A DNA stretch of 64,000 nt from Veillonella agrestimuris. Its GTDB lineage: Bacteria; Bacillota; Negativicutes; Veillonellales; Veillonellaceae. A program made the position numbers and the translations under genes. The first letter of the stretch is position 1. Every line of letters begins with the position of its first letter. Where the stretch lies: positions 62,001 through 126,000 of the forward strand of contig NZ_CALPCS010000001.1 in the NCBI RefSeq assembly GCF_943193065.1, given 5' to 3'. Of this stretch, positions 1 through 8,569 are shown in pieces. The notes below the pieces were generated by a model, which was not told the origin of the DNA, searched no databases, and worked only from the letters and a program-made list of their open reading frames with translations.

Positions 1-1156
1 CAGTCAAACCAGTACCAACACTTTCATTGCTAGCAGCGGCTCCCGTTCCAGGCATATCATTGAGGCGAGCCACATGGTTCACTTCTGTTTCTATGGCTGG
101 CGGTTCAGCATAAGTGTAACTAGGCGTATCATTTGCATCGCCAATCGTATCACTTGTGCCATCAGACCCCTCATCTACACCGTCCAAATCAACCGCATCA
201 TGAGTCATACTATTATGATCAGACTCCTCTTCATTATGTTGTAACCAACTTGGTACAGGAACGTCTTGATCAGTAGCCCCCTGTATTTCAGAATTATCTA
301 CAATATCTTGTTCAGCCGCACGATTGCGAGCCTCTATTTCAGCTAATTCTTTCCAAGAAGAAGGACGTCGCGTATCTATCGGTTCCACTTCGAAATCATC
401 AAAGTTATCGCTAGTTTTACGCTTTTCTAAAGCCGTCAATGCTTCTTCTGCAGCATCGACAAAACGAGTATCTTTTTCTCGATCATAAGCTTTGCGTTGC
501 GCTGCATCCTTCCTTTGCTCCGTCCAATCATCAAAGACTTCTTTTACGACAGCCACTTTTTCTGCTGCCACTTCTTTGGCCACATCTAAACCGACTTGTG
601 TTTTGTCAGCCGCTTTACGCAAACCATTGCGCAATGATAAACGAGTGACGAGAATACCACAACAAAGAAGCAAGACAAGAACCACTAAAATGGCACCTAC
701 CTCACCAAATAAAGAACGGAAGAAAGACGCCAATAATCCCCCGACTACACCGCCTTGATTAGCCAATTGTGTAGTCACCAATTCTTCTCCAGCCGGAACA
801 CGCCACAATGGTACTAATGTGATGAGCAAGATATAAAAGAAGGTGCTCACTACGCCACGCTTAGTAATAGAAATAAATGTTCCATTATAGAGTAATCGCC
901 AACCAATCCAAAGAATAAGAAGACACGGAATAAATCCGCCAAAACCAAATCCATAACGGAATATACCTGTTAAAATATCACCAGCTACGCCCAAATCAAA
1001 GCCAAAATAGCCTAGTAATGATAAAACGGCAAAACCAATGACTATCAAACCTTTTACTTCATTGCGAAGGGAAAATCCTTCACTTTTATTTGTTCCTTTA
1101 GTCTGCTTGCTACGCGGCTTACGACTTCGGGATGAAGTTTTTTTCTCTTCTGCCAT
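1..1156 (-). CDS. ftsK: DNA translocase FtsK, N-terminal part (cut by window edge)
   Basis: The frame is open from an ATG at 1156 to the window edge, so only about 385 N-terminal codons are visible. After a basic, Ser/Lys-rich start there are four hydrophobic stretches (about residues 35-57, 67-90, 100-118 and 135-165), matching the four-helix membrane domain of FtsK/SpoIIIE. An acidic linker rich in Asp, Glu, Ser and Thr follows, as in FtsK proteins that join the membrane domain to a distant motor. The motor ATPase and gamma domain would lie outside the window, so the assignment rests on architecture. FtsK links septum closure to chromosome segregation by pumping DNA towards dif. A strong -10 with an extended TG (1207-1212) gives it its own promoter. 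SpoIIIE is the alternative name for the same family. Confidence 0.8.
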   Translation of the reverse strand, partial: MAEEKKTSSRSRKPRSKQTKGTNKSEGFSLRNEVKGLIVIGFAVLSLLGYFGFDLGVAGDILTGIFRYGFGFGGFIPCLLILWIGWRLLYNGTFISITKRGVVSTFFYILLITLVPLWRVPAGEELVTTQLANQGGVVGGLLASFFRSLFGEVGAILVVLVLLLCCGILVTRLSLRNGLRKAADKTQVGLDVAKEVAAEKVAVVKEVFDDWTEQRKDAAQRKAYDREKDTRFVDAAEEALTALEKRKTSDNFDDFEVEPIDTRRPSSWKELAEIEARNRAAEQDIVDNSEIQGATDQDVPVPSWLQHNEEESDHNSMTHDAVDLDGVDEGSDGTSDTIGDANDTPSYTYAEPPAIETEVNHVARLNDMPGTGAAASNESVGTGLT

Positions 1157-1206
1157 ATAACAAAACCCCTTATAAACGCTAATTATCTACATTAAATCAT
1201 CATTAT

Positions 1207-1212
1207 ATTATA
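1207..1212 (-). promoter_or_regulatory. Probable ftsK promoter -10 element
   Basis: On the minus strand there is a perfect TATAAT preceded by TGG, an extended -10, about 50 bases before the ftsK ATG. The -35 is poor, which is normal for extended -10 promoters. It lies in the short gap after the rarA stop codon. Confidence 0.5.
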
Positions 1213-1227
1213 CCATATATGTAGATT

Positions 1228-2532
1228 TTATTTAATATTTCGGCGTTTTTTCCAATCTTCGAGCAATTCTTTTTCCTTCCCCCGTTCTACGCCTTCATAA
1301 TAAACGGCCCCTAACAAAGCATCTGGCAAATATTGTTGATCTACATAACCATTTGGATAATTATGTGCATATTGATATGTCACACCGTGACCCAATTTAC
1401 TAGCGCCACTGTAATGACTATCTCGCAAATGATCTGGTACATTACCATAGTCTTTATGTCGCACATCACTAATAGCGGCATCAATACCTAAATAGGCAGA
1501 ATTACTTTTCGGTGCTAATGCTACATAACAAGCGGCTTCTGACAAAATGATACGCGCTTCTGGAAATCCAACCAAATGAGCTGCTTGTGCCGCTGCATTA
1601 GCCAATATAAGTGCTTGTGGATCTGCTAACCCCACATCTTCAGCAGCACAAATAACAATACGGCGAGCAATAAAATTAGGATCTTCCCCAGCCTCAATCA
1701 TGCGCGCTAAATAATGCAATGTAGCCTGTACGTCAGAGCCTCGCATACTTTTAATGAAAGCCGAAATCGTATCGTAATGACTATCCCCTTTTTTATCATA
1801 TGTATAGATCCGTCGTCCTACGACCTTCTCCATTATCTCTAAGGTAATATCCCCTTTGTCATGCACCATAGCAGCAGCTTGTTCAAGGATATTTAAAGCC
1901 ATACGTCCATCGCCATTAACAAAAACACCTAAGTCTCGAAGCACTTCATCAGATATGGTGAGTTCTCGCGTACCAAGACCTTTTTCTCTATCTGTTAAGG
2001 CTCGTTTTACCATGTTACCAATTGCTTCTGGTGTTAGCAAAGCTAATGTAATTAACCGCAAGCGCGATAATAATGGACGATTTACTTCAAAAAAAGGATT
2101 CTCTGTAGTAGCACCAATTAAAATAATCGTTCCCTCTTCTACTGATGGCAGTAATACGTCTTGCTGCCCTTTGTTAAAGCGATGAATTTCATCTAAAAAT
2201 AAGATAGTCCGCTGCTGCAACGATCGCACTCGCTTCCGCGCATCTTCGATGACCTTGCGAAGTTCAGCAATACCTGCATTTGTAGCATTAAGATTGACAA
2301 AATGACTATGACTTATTTTGGCTATAATGCCGGCCAATGTGGTCTTACCAGTTCCACAAGGTCCATAAAATAGCATAGAAGGAATCGTATCACGGTCGAT
2401 CATGGCACGTAAAAAGGTGCCTTTTCCTACAGCTTTTTCTTGTCCATAGAAATGATCTAATTCCGTAGGACGCATGCGCACTGCTAATGGTTCATATTGA
2501 TTTGTCTCTATAGATTCAAATAAGTTCTCCAT
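1228..2532 (-). CDS. rarA: Replication-associated recombination protein RarA (MgsA, clamp-loader-like AAA+ ATPase)
   Basis: RarA is an AAA+ ATPase related to clamp loaders that acts at stalled replication forks. The 434-residue length is typical of the family. The N-terminus has the 'ALA/PLAVRMRPTELDHFYGQ' type box seen in RarA/Mgs1 and RuvB-like proteins, a Walker A at residues 57-65 (GPCGTGKTT, with Cys where Pro is usual), Walker B LFLDEIHRFN at 111-120 and sensor 1 IGATTENP. The C-terminal half carries the family-specific tetramerisation region. It is separated from ftsK by about 70 bases and lies downstream of the 6S RNA gene. The same neighbourhood (rarA, 6S RNA, aspS) is, from memory, found in Bacillus. 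Confidence 0.95.
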   Translation of the reverse strand: MENLFESIETNQYEPLAVRMRPTELDHFYGQEKAVGKGTFLRAMIDRDTIPSMLFYGPCGTGKTTLAGIIAKISHSHFVNLNATNAGIAELRKVIEDARKRVRSLQQRTILFLDEIHRFNKGQQDVLLPSVEEGTIILIGATTENPFFEVNRPLLSRLRLITLALLTPEAIGNMVKRALTDREKGLGTRELTISDEVLRDLGVFVNGDGRMALNILEQAAAMVHDKGDITLEIMEKVVGRRIYTYDKKGDSHYDTISAFIKSMRGSDVQATLHYLARMIEAGEDPNFIARRIVICAAEDVGLADPQALILANAAAQAAHLVGFPEARIILSEAACYVALAPKSNSAYLGIDAAISDVRHKDYGNVPDHLRDSHYSGASKLGHGVTYQYAHNYPNGYVDQQYLPDALLGAVYYEGVERGKEKELLEDWKKRRNIK

Positions 2533-2573
2533 ACTGTATACTTCCTAACTACTTAAGCATAAATATTTATAGT

Positions 2574-2605
2574 TAGCAGTTCTAATGTATATATCGAAAC
2601 TGCTA
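2574..2605. repeat. Inverted repeat in the rarA leader
   Basis: TAGCAGTT (2574-2581) and AACTGCTA (2598-2605) form an 8-bp perfect inverted repeat with a 16-base AT-rich spacer, centre to centre about 24 bases. It is just upstream of the rarA start on the minus strand. It could be an operator or an RNA hairpin; no U-tract follows it. Confidence 0.4.
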
Positions 2606-2650
2606 TTAGCAGATCATATTTTATGATGATTTATACACAAAATTATACGC

Positions 2651-2828
2651 AAAAAAGCCCCACCATGCCGTAATGTACCGCGTTTTGATCCTGCATGGGC
2701 AGGTGGGTGCCCTCCTCATCCTTCAGTTGTCCCGTTAGGGCAGAACGTTCAGATGAGAGTCCGGGCTCCCAAAGTAAAAGTGTTGGCTCAAAACTGCGAT
2801 ATCACACGCACATGGCAGGGATATCTTT
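2651..2828 (-). ncRNA. ssrS: 6S RNA (RNA polymerase regulator)
   Basis: The minus strand shows the 6S layout. The 5' end CCCUGCCAUG pairs over ten bases (allowing G-U) with CAUGGUGGGG at the 3' end. A second closing stem pairs GUUUUGA with UCAAAAC. Between them lies an unpaired central region capped by a long apical hairpin (CUCAUC with GAUGAG, and GUUC..GGGAC inside). The 3' strand of the central bubble has a small hairpin, CUGC-CCAU-GCAG. The transcript ends in CGGCAUGGUGGGGC followed by six U, so its own closing stem acts as the terminator. About 178 nt, close to the usual size. 6S RNA mimics an open promoter and sequesters the housekeeping RNA polymerase. Its place between rarA and aspS matches what I recall of B. 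subtilis 6S-1. Ends are estimated. Confidence 0.87.
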
Positions 2829-2834
2829 ACTTAA

Positions 2835-2863
2835 ATAGTATCAAAAAGATTCGTTCATTACAA
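2835..2863 (-). promoter_or_regulatory. Promoter of the 6S RNA gene
   Basis: On the minus strand, -35 TTGTAA (2858-2863) and -10 TACTAT (2835-2840) are 17 bases apart. The predicted start, about 7 bases downstream near 2828, coincides with the start of the paired 6S stem. Confidence 0.65.
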
Positions 2864-2924
2864 GACTTGACATTTCAAAAAATGCAACATCTTGCCTAGC
2901 TTTTGTGCTATGCACAAGAGTCGA

Positions 2925-4733
2925 TTAAACGAGTTTTTCTTCTACTACATCTGGTTTAATATGCAATTCTTTTAATTGTTTTGGTTCTACTTCGGATGGA
3001 GCTTGGCTCATTACGTCAGAAGCAGATTGTGTTTTAGGGAATGCAATAACATCGCGAATGGATTGACGTTTAGCCATTAACATAACAAGACGATCTAAAC
3101 CGAATGCACAACCTGCATGTGGTGGCGCACCGTATTTGAAGGCATCAAGCATAAATCCAAATTTAGCTTTTGCTTCTTCTTCGGACAAGCCAATAGCAGC
3201 AAATACTTTTTCTTGTACATCGGATTGATAAATACGCAAGGAACCACCGCCAATTTCTACGCCATTTAATACCATGTCGTAAGCAATAGCTTTTACGCTA
3301 CCTGGATCAGATTGCAATTTATCTAAATCTTCGTGGCGTGGCATAGTGAACGGATGATGCATTGCTACATAGCGTTTTTCATCTTCGTTATATTCGAACA
3401 TAGGGAAATCTGTCACCCAAGTGAATGCTAATAAGTCTTCGTCAATCATATTCATGCGACGAGCCATTTCAAGACGCAATTCACCAAGAGCACGAGCTAC
3501 TACAGAAGGTTTATCTGCAATCATCAATACTAAATCGCCCGGTTTTGCACCCATTTTAGCGCCAATATTTTTGATTGTATCTTCCCCTAAGAATTTCATA
3601 ATTTGAGATTTAATAGAACCATCTTCATTGAAGCAAGCCCAAGCTAAGCCTTTGGCACCATAACGATTTACATATTCTACTAAATCATCTAATTCACGAC
3701 GTGGAATGCCCGCATCATCAGGTACAACAATACCTTTTACGACGCCGCCATTATCGATAACAGAACGGAATACTTTGAATTCTGTATCTTTTACAAGATC
3801 TGTTACATCAGTAAATTCCATACCGAAACGAAGATCTGGTTTATCAGAACCATATTTATCCATCGCTTCATCCCAAGTAATGCGAGGCATAGGCAATGGA
3901 ATATCTTTTCCCAACGCAGTTTTGAAGACATGGGCAATCATTTGCTCTAACATAGAGTAAATATCTTCTTCATCGACAAAGCTCATTTCCAAGTCTAATT
4001 GAGTGAACTCTGGTTGGCGATCAGCGCGCAAATCTTCATCACGGAAACAACGAGCAATTTGAAAATATCTTTCATAGCCAGCAACCATCAAAATTTGTTT
4101 AAAAATTTGAGGGGATTGTGGCAAAGCGTAGAATGTACCAGGATTTACACGAGAAGGTACTAAGTAGTCACGAGCCCCTTCTGGTGTCGATTTAGTCAAC
4201 ATTGGTGTTTCAATTTCTAAGAAATCACGAGTATCAAAGAAATCGCGCATTGCTTTCGTCACTTTATGACGCAAAATCAAATTGCGTTGCATTTCTGGAC
4301 GGCGCAAATCGAGATAACGATATTTTAAACGAATATTTTCGTCTACATCGATATCATCTTGAATGTAGAATGGCGGCGTTTTAGCTGTATTTAAGACGCG
4401 CAATTCTTCACAATACATTTCATAAGCCCCTGTTGGTAAATTAGGGTTTACTGCAGATGCATCACGCTCTGTAATTTTACCGCGTACGCAAAGAACATAT
4501 TCATTACGCACATCTTCTGCTTTGTGGAAAGAGTCTACATTGTGATCTGGAGACGCTACTACTTGTACTACGCCAGAACGATCGCGTAAATCCAAGAAAA
4601 TCAACCCGCCGTGGTCACGACGACGTTCTACCCAACCACATAATACGACTTCTTTACCTACTTCTGCTTGAGAAATAGTGCCACAACCGTGCGTACGGTG
4701 CAAGCCTTGCATTGTTTCCATTCTACTTGTCAT
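2925..4733 (-). CDS. aspS: Aspartyl-tRNA synthetase
   Basis: Class II synthetase that charges tRNA-Asp. The 602-residue protein is the long bacterial type: an N-terminal OB-fold that binds the anticodon (about residues 1-110), the class II core with motif 2 FRDEDLRADRQPEFTQLD near 230-248, an inserted GAD domain in the middle, and motif 3 with FGLDRL near 540 followed by the conserved FPKTQSASD. Its ATG overlaps the hisS stop codon (ATGA), so the two are translationally coupled. It is the last gene of the recJ-to-aspS operon. A weak hairpin GCAA-GATG-TTGC followed by a T-run lies just downstream (about 2880-2900). Whether it also charges tRNA-Asn cannot be told from the window. Confidence 0.97.
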   Translation of the reverse strand: MTSRMETMQGLHRTHGCGTISQAEVGKEVVLCGWVERRRDHGGLIFLDLRDRSGVVQVVASPDHNVDSFHKAEDVRNEYVLCVRGKITERDASAVNPNLPTGAYEMYCEELRVLNTAKTPPFYIQDDIDVDENIRLKYRYLDLRRPEMQRNLILRHKVTKAMRDFFDTRDFLEIETPMLTKSTPEGARDYLVPSRVNPGTFYALPQSPQIFKQILMVAGYERYFQIARCFRDEDLRADRQPEFTQLDLEMSFVDEEDIYSMLEQMIAHVFKTALGKDIPLPMPRITWDEAMDKYGSDKPDLRFGMEFTDVTDLVKDTEFKVFRSVIDNGGVVKGIVVPDDAGIPRRELDDLVEYVNRYGAKGLAWACFNEDGSIKSQIMKFLGEDTIKNIGAKMGAKPGDLVLMIADKPSVVARALGELRLEMARRMNMIDEDLLAFTWVTDFPMFEYNEDEKRYVAMHHPFTMPRHEDLDKLQSDPGSVKAIAYDMVLNGVEIGGGSLRIYQSDVQEKVFAAIGLSEEEAKAKFGFMLDAFKYGAPPHAGCAFGLDRLVMLMAKRQSIRDVIAFPKTQSASDVMSQAPSEVEPKQLKELHIKPDVVEEKLV

Positions 4734-6001
4734 CCTTTCACCAATGAAGATATACGATTAACGAGGGTATCTAAGGATACGGTCTCTTGTTCACTTGATT
4801 CCATAAAACGAATGATAGCCTCTTTATTGGCTAATTCATCATCACCCAATATAATAACATATTTCGCATTAATTTTGTTAGCATATTTTAATTGAGCTTT
4901 CATGCTCTTTCCTTGCCCGTCCATTTCGGCAGTGATGTATTCATTACGCAAGGCTTGGCAAATTTTGAAAGCCTCCACTTTCGCAGCTTCCCCTAATGCG
5001 AGAACAAAGACAGATGATTCCACAATAGGTTCTGGCAACAACCCTTGTTTTTCCAAGGCTAATAAAAGACGCTCCATCCCCATAGCAAAACCGATAGCTG
5101 GCGTATGTGGACCATCTAATTCTTCTACAAGACCGTCGTAACGACCGCCCCCTGCAACAGCACTTTGTGCACCTAATGGAGTATATTGCACTTCAAAAGC
5201 TGTTTTCGTGTAATAATCTAATCCTCGTACGAGACGTGGGTTCAAATTATATTGAATGCCTGCTGCATGGAGAAAAGCTTTTAACTCTTCGAAGTGAGCA
5301 TGACACTCTTCACATAAATGTTCATGAATCTCCGGTGCTCCTACGGATAAAGCTTTACAAGTTTCATTTTTGCAATCTAAAATGCGCAATGGATTTTTAT
5401 ATAATCGCTCTTGGCATGTAGGACATAATTGGTCTTTTTTAGGTTCAAAGAACTCAATCAGTTTTTGACGATATGCAGGTCGGCAATTCGGACAGCCTAC
5501 GGAGTTCACTTCTACGTTTAGATCTTGTAAACCAAAATCCTTTAATAGCTGAACCACCATACAAATTACTTCGCTATCTACTACAGGAGATTGAGAACCT
5601 AATACTTCTGCGCCAAACTGGTGGAATTCGCGATAACGGCCAGCTTGCGGTTTATCGTGGCGAAACATCGAGCCCATATAATACCACTTGGTCAACGCTT
5701 CTTTACCATACACTTTATTTTCTAAATAAGCGCGCACGGCAGATGCTGTATTTTCTGGACGCAATGTAAAGCTTTGTTCTTTATCATCGCTAGTAGAAAA
5801 TGTGTACATTTCCTTCGATACTACATCGGTCGTTTCACCAATACCACGCAAAAATAATTTTGTATCTTCAAAGACAGGTGTACGAATTTCACTAAAGCCA
5901 TAAGCCTTGCAAATCTTGCGCATCCGATCTTCAATAAAATGCCAATTTCCAATTTGTTCTGGCAAGAAATCTTGCGTACCTCTCGGTTTTCTAATAGCCA
6001 T
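4730..6001 (-). CDS. hisS: Histidyl-tRNA synthetase
   Basis: Class II synthetase for tRNA-His, about 423 residues. It starts with the family hallmark AIRKPRGTQDFLPEQ. Motif 2 is FRHDKPQAGRYREFHQFG, and the histidine-specific boxes LVRGLDYYTKTAFEV and GGGRYDGL are present, followed by a C-terminal anticodon-binding domain. A TTG five codons upstream would lengthen the frame, but the ATG at 6001 is preferred: GGGAGG lies at proper distance before it and it overlaps the hemZ stop as TAATG. It is followed by aspS with an ATGA overlap, the common Firmicutes hisS-aspS pair. No T-box leader is seen. Confidence 0.97.
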   Translation of the reverse strand: MAIRKPRGTQDFLPEQIGNWHFIEDRMRKICKAYGFSEIRTPVFEDTKLFLRGIGETTDVVSKEMYTFSTSDDKEQSFTLRPENTASAVRAYLENKVYGKEALTKWYYMGSMFRHDKPQAGRYREFHQFGAEVLGSQSPVVDSEVICMVVQLLKDFGLQDLNVEVNSVGCPNCRPAYRQKLIEFFEPKKDQLCPTCQERLYKNPLRILDCKNETCKALSVGAPEIHEHLCEECHAHFEELKAFLHAAGIQYNLNPRLVRGLDYYTKTAFEVQYTPLGAQSAVAGGGRYDGLVEELDGPHTPAIGFAMGMERLLLALEKQGLLPEPIVESSVFVLALGEAAKVEAFKICQALRNEYITAEMDGQGKSMKAQLKYANKINAKYVIILGDDELANKEAIIRFMESSEQETVSLDTLVNRISSLVKG

Positions 6002-7428
6002 TATGGCACCTCCCAAAACGAATTACACAATGCATGCCGCTTTTCTAATAAGGATTGTATAGTTTCATTATAGACAGTTACATCTTTTGGCATATGTTGC
6101 TTCTTCTGTCTAAATAATGGAGCTTTCATCCATTTCGACGAACTCCCTGGTCCTGCAGAGATAATCGTTTGCCGCTCTTCCATCATGTTTATATTGTATA
6201 TACAAGCCTTTCCAGGCAAAGTATAGCCGATATTTTCAAGTTGTCCTTTCATATATTGTTGGCGATATAAATAATAGGGTACATAACCAGCTTCTTCTAA
6301 GCGCTCTTTTGCATACTGTACCATATCTCGCACTACCGATTCATGGGGAATCTGTTCTTGCATTTGCAAATCATATAAAGGGCTTCCCCGTTTAATAGCT
6401 AACGTATGAATTGTAACATTTTCAGGCAAATTCTGACAAATATAATCCATATTGTGTACCATATGATGCATCTCTTGATAAGGTAAGCCCGCAATAAAAT
6501 CCATATTAATGGCTAAATTAGTATGGTTTCTTACATAGCTATACATATCATGGATATCTTGAACGTTATGGCCACGACCGATAATACGTAATATATCATC
6601 ATCCATAGTTTGAGGATTGATACTAATACGACTGACACGGCACGCCTGGAGAGACTTAAATTTCTCTTTCGTCATCGAATCCGGTCGTCCGGCTTCTACC
6701 GTAAACTCTCGCCCTTCTTCAATTAAGTGAGATAAAGACGTCAATACCTTGTGGAAAGACTGTTCGTCTAAAACCGTAGGTGTGCCGCCTCCCATGTATA
6801 AAGTGTCCACATTAAGTACATACCGCTGGCGTAGAGACTGAATGTCCTCTATATCGAGGAGTAAACTTTTGATGAAATCATCTCTATACTCATAACTTTG
6901 GTATAAACCATAAGGAAAAGAACAATAGACACAACGCGTATCACAGAAAGGAATGCCGCAGTAAATACTAATATCTTTGTCTGTTATCCCTTCTACATAC
7001 GGTCGTTGATAAGCCCCTATAGCAGCCAGTGTATCAAGCTTTTCTTTAGACACAGAAAACTCGTCCCTAATGTGACGAGTCGCTTCTTCTATCGAACCAT
7101 ATGTATCAATGTATTTGTGAAGTAATTTTGTAGGCCTTACGCCAACCATAGTGCCCCACTCATTATAAGGATCTAACCCTTGTATCTCTCGAAGAAATAC
7201 TAATAGATCTTGCCCTATTTTACGGCGCCCCAATGATGTTACAGGGCCTTCAAAACGTCGTTCCTGTCCACAAACGGACACAATTAATATATAGCAATCC
7301 CCCTCTTCCACAGCTACTAATAGCACATCGGGATTGAGTGGATCCGAAAACAGACCGGCAGCACCACAATTGTGGGCCACTACCGAACCAAGTGGCAGTG
7401 GCCCTGTATAATGATATCCATTAAGCAT
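6001..7428 (-). CDS. hemZ: HemZ-type coproporphyrinogen III dehydrogenase (radical SAM)
   Basis: Radical SAM enzyme of the HemN/HemW/HemZ group, 475 residues. The iron-sulfur Cys triad is at C162, C166 and C169 (CDTRCVYC), preceded by GIP and followed by SFPYG, which marks the coproporphyrinogen-oxidase-like subgroup. A roughly 150-residue N-terminal extension before the radical SAM core is typical of HemZ rather than HemW. Later boxes include YMGGGTPTVL and an oxidase-like C-terminal region. The gene overlaps the end of fur by 8 bases, so iron regulator and haem-type enzyme are translationally coupled. True activity (oxygen-independent coproporphyrinogen oxidation versus haem handling) cannot be settled from sequence. 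Confidence 0.85.
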   Translation of the reverse strand: MLNGYHYTGPLPLGSVVAHNCGAAGLFSDPLNPDVLLVAVEEGDCYILIVSVCGQERRFEGPVTSLGRRKIGQDLLVFLREIQGLDPYNEWGTMVGVRPTKLLHKYIDTYGSIEEATRHIRDEFSVSKEKLDTLAAIGAYQRPYVEGITDKDISIYCGIPFCDTRCVYCSFPYGLYQSYEYRDDFIKSLLLDIEDIQSLRQRYVLNVDTLYMGGGTPTVLDEQSFHKVLTSLSHLIEEGREFTVEAGRPDSMTKEKFKSLQACRVSRISINPQTMDDDILRIIGRGHNVQDIHDMYSYVRNHTNLAINMDFIAGLPYQEMHHMVHNMDYICQNLPENVTIHTLAIKRGSPLYDLQMQEQIPHESVVRDMVQYAKERLEEAGYVPYYLYRQQYMKGQLENIGYTLPGKACIYNINMMEERQTIISAGPGSSSKWMKAPLFRQKKQHMPKDVTVYNETIQSLLEKRHALCNSFWEVP

Positions 7429-7909
7429 GATGAGTCATTCGATCTAACTTTTCAAGCTCTGCTGGTGTCATATGTTCTTGGCAATTGCTGCAGTAACCAT
7501 ATACTTTCAATTGATGGTCGATGGTACGGAAATTCAATTTTTTTGCAATAATCGATTCCAATGTTTCCAACATATCATCTTCAAATTCAGATACTTTACC
7601 GCATTTTACACAAATCAAATGATGGTGGAAATGAGCAAACTCTTCGTCATTTAATTCGTAACGATTACGGCCATCACCAAAATCAAGGCGTTTTAACAAA
7701 TCTAATTCTGTAAATAAATCCAATGTACGGTAAATTGTGGCTAAACCGATATCTGGAGCCACTTCTTTTACCAATACATATACGTCTTCTGCACTCAAAT
7801 GATTTTCTTCAGCATTGATGAAAGCTTGCAAAATCGTTTGACGTTGTGTAGTCAATTTGTATTTTTTATCTTTAATGCGTTCTTTTAATTTTTCTAATGT
7901 CGTGTTCAT
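7421..7909 (-). CDS. fur: Fur-family ferric uptake regulator
   Basis: A 162-residue repressor with an N-terminal winged helix containing the recognition region IGLATIYRTLDLF (residues 54-66) and a C-terminal dimerisation domain. The metal sites are visible: HFHHH at 93-97, CVKC at 100-103 and CSNC at 140-143, the two CxxC pairs of a structural zinc site. Length, His cluster and lack of PerR-specific features that I can judge by eye favour Fur, but PerR or Zur cannot be fully excluded. It sits in the middle of the recJ operon, between an MBL hydrolase and hemZ. Fur-box-like sequences occur at the promoter of this same operon (12854-12873), which would make it self-regulating. Confidence 0.88.
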   Translation of the reverse strand: MNTTLEKLKERIKDKKYKLTTQRQTILQAFINAEENHLSAEDVYVLVKEVAPDIGLATIYRTLDLFTELDLLKRLDFGDGRNRYELNDEEFAHFHHHLICVKCGKVSEFEDDMLETLESIIAKKLNFRTIDHQLKVYGYCSNCQEHMTPAELEKLDRMTHHA

Positions 7910-7933
7910 GCTTATCTCCTCAAATCTCTATGA

Positions 7934-8569
7934 CTATGCGCCCACAAAAGGATTATGTGCCTTTTCAAAACCGATTTGCGTCTCTGGTCCATGTCCAGGA
8001 TACGCAACCGTTTCATTAGGCAATGTATATAATTGGGTGCTAATAGATGCAATCAAAGTATTGTAATCGCCATTGACAAAGTCCGTACGGCCAATAGATT
8101 GTTGGAACAATGTATCGCCTACAAATACCACCCCTGGCGTATAATAACAAACGCCTCCCGGTGTGTGACCAGGTGTTTCATATACTATCAATTCAATAGA
8201 ACCACAAGTAATAGTATCACCTGATTTCACCTCTATAATCTCGCCATTCACCGTAATCGGTGTAGGACTGCTATAAGCACTGAGGTTTAACTCAGGATCG
8301 CTTAAATAAGGCACATCATTGTGGTGCATATAAATCGGTATGTTATAAGCATCTACAATATCTTGAACACCACCGATATGGTCCCCATGCCCATGCGTGA
8401 GTAATATTGCCTTTGGTTTAAGTTGGCGTTTTTCCATTTCTTCTAAGATTTCTGAAGTAGCCGGATCAATGATCAATGCTTCTCCTACGTTTTTATCGCC
8501 TATAACATAGCAATTAGTCCCTAACGCTCCTAAAGGCATGCGCATAAGCGCAATCTTTGATGTGTCCAT
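7934..8569 (-). CDS. MBL-fold metallo-hydrolase, glyoxalase II-like (YqgX type)
   Basis: A 211-residue metallo-beta-lactamase-fold hydrolase. The zinc ligands are in the usual order: THGHGDHIGG (about residues 58-67), GHTPGG, VGDTLF and the final YPGHGPET. The short length and lack of the C-terminal helical domain of classical GloB match the small YqgX/YcbL-like proteins, which hydrolyse hydroxyacyl-glutathione-like or other thioesters. The physiological substrate is unknown here. The ATG overlaps the rel stop codon (TAATG), so it is coupled to rel, and fur follows after 24 bases. Confidence 0.85.
   Translation of the reverse strand: MDTSKIALMRMPLGALGTNCYVIGDKNVGEALIIDPATSEILEEMEKRQLKPKAILLTHGHGDHIGGVQDIVDAYNIPIYMHHNDVPYLSDPELNLSAYSSPTPITVNGEIIEVKSGDTITCGSIELIVYETPGHTPGGVCYYTPGVVFVGDTLFQQSIGRTDFVNGDYNTLIASISTQLYTLPNETVAYPGHGPETQIGFEKAHNPFVGA

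Noticed and set aside
439-758. Plus-strand open frames of 69-88 codons
   Set aside because: They lie wholly antisense to ftsK, have no ribosome site and low-complexity products; shadows of the real gene.
5107-5769. Plus-strand frames of about 100 codons opposite hisS
   Set aside because: Antisense to a conserved synthetase; no start signal or recognisable domain.
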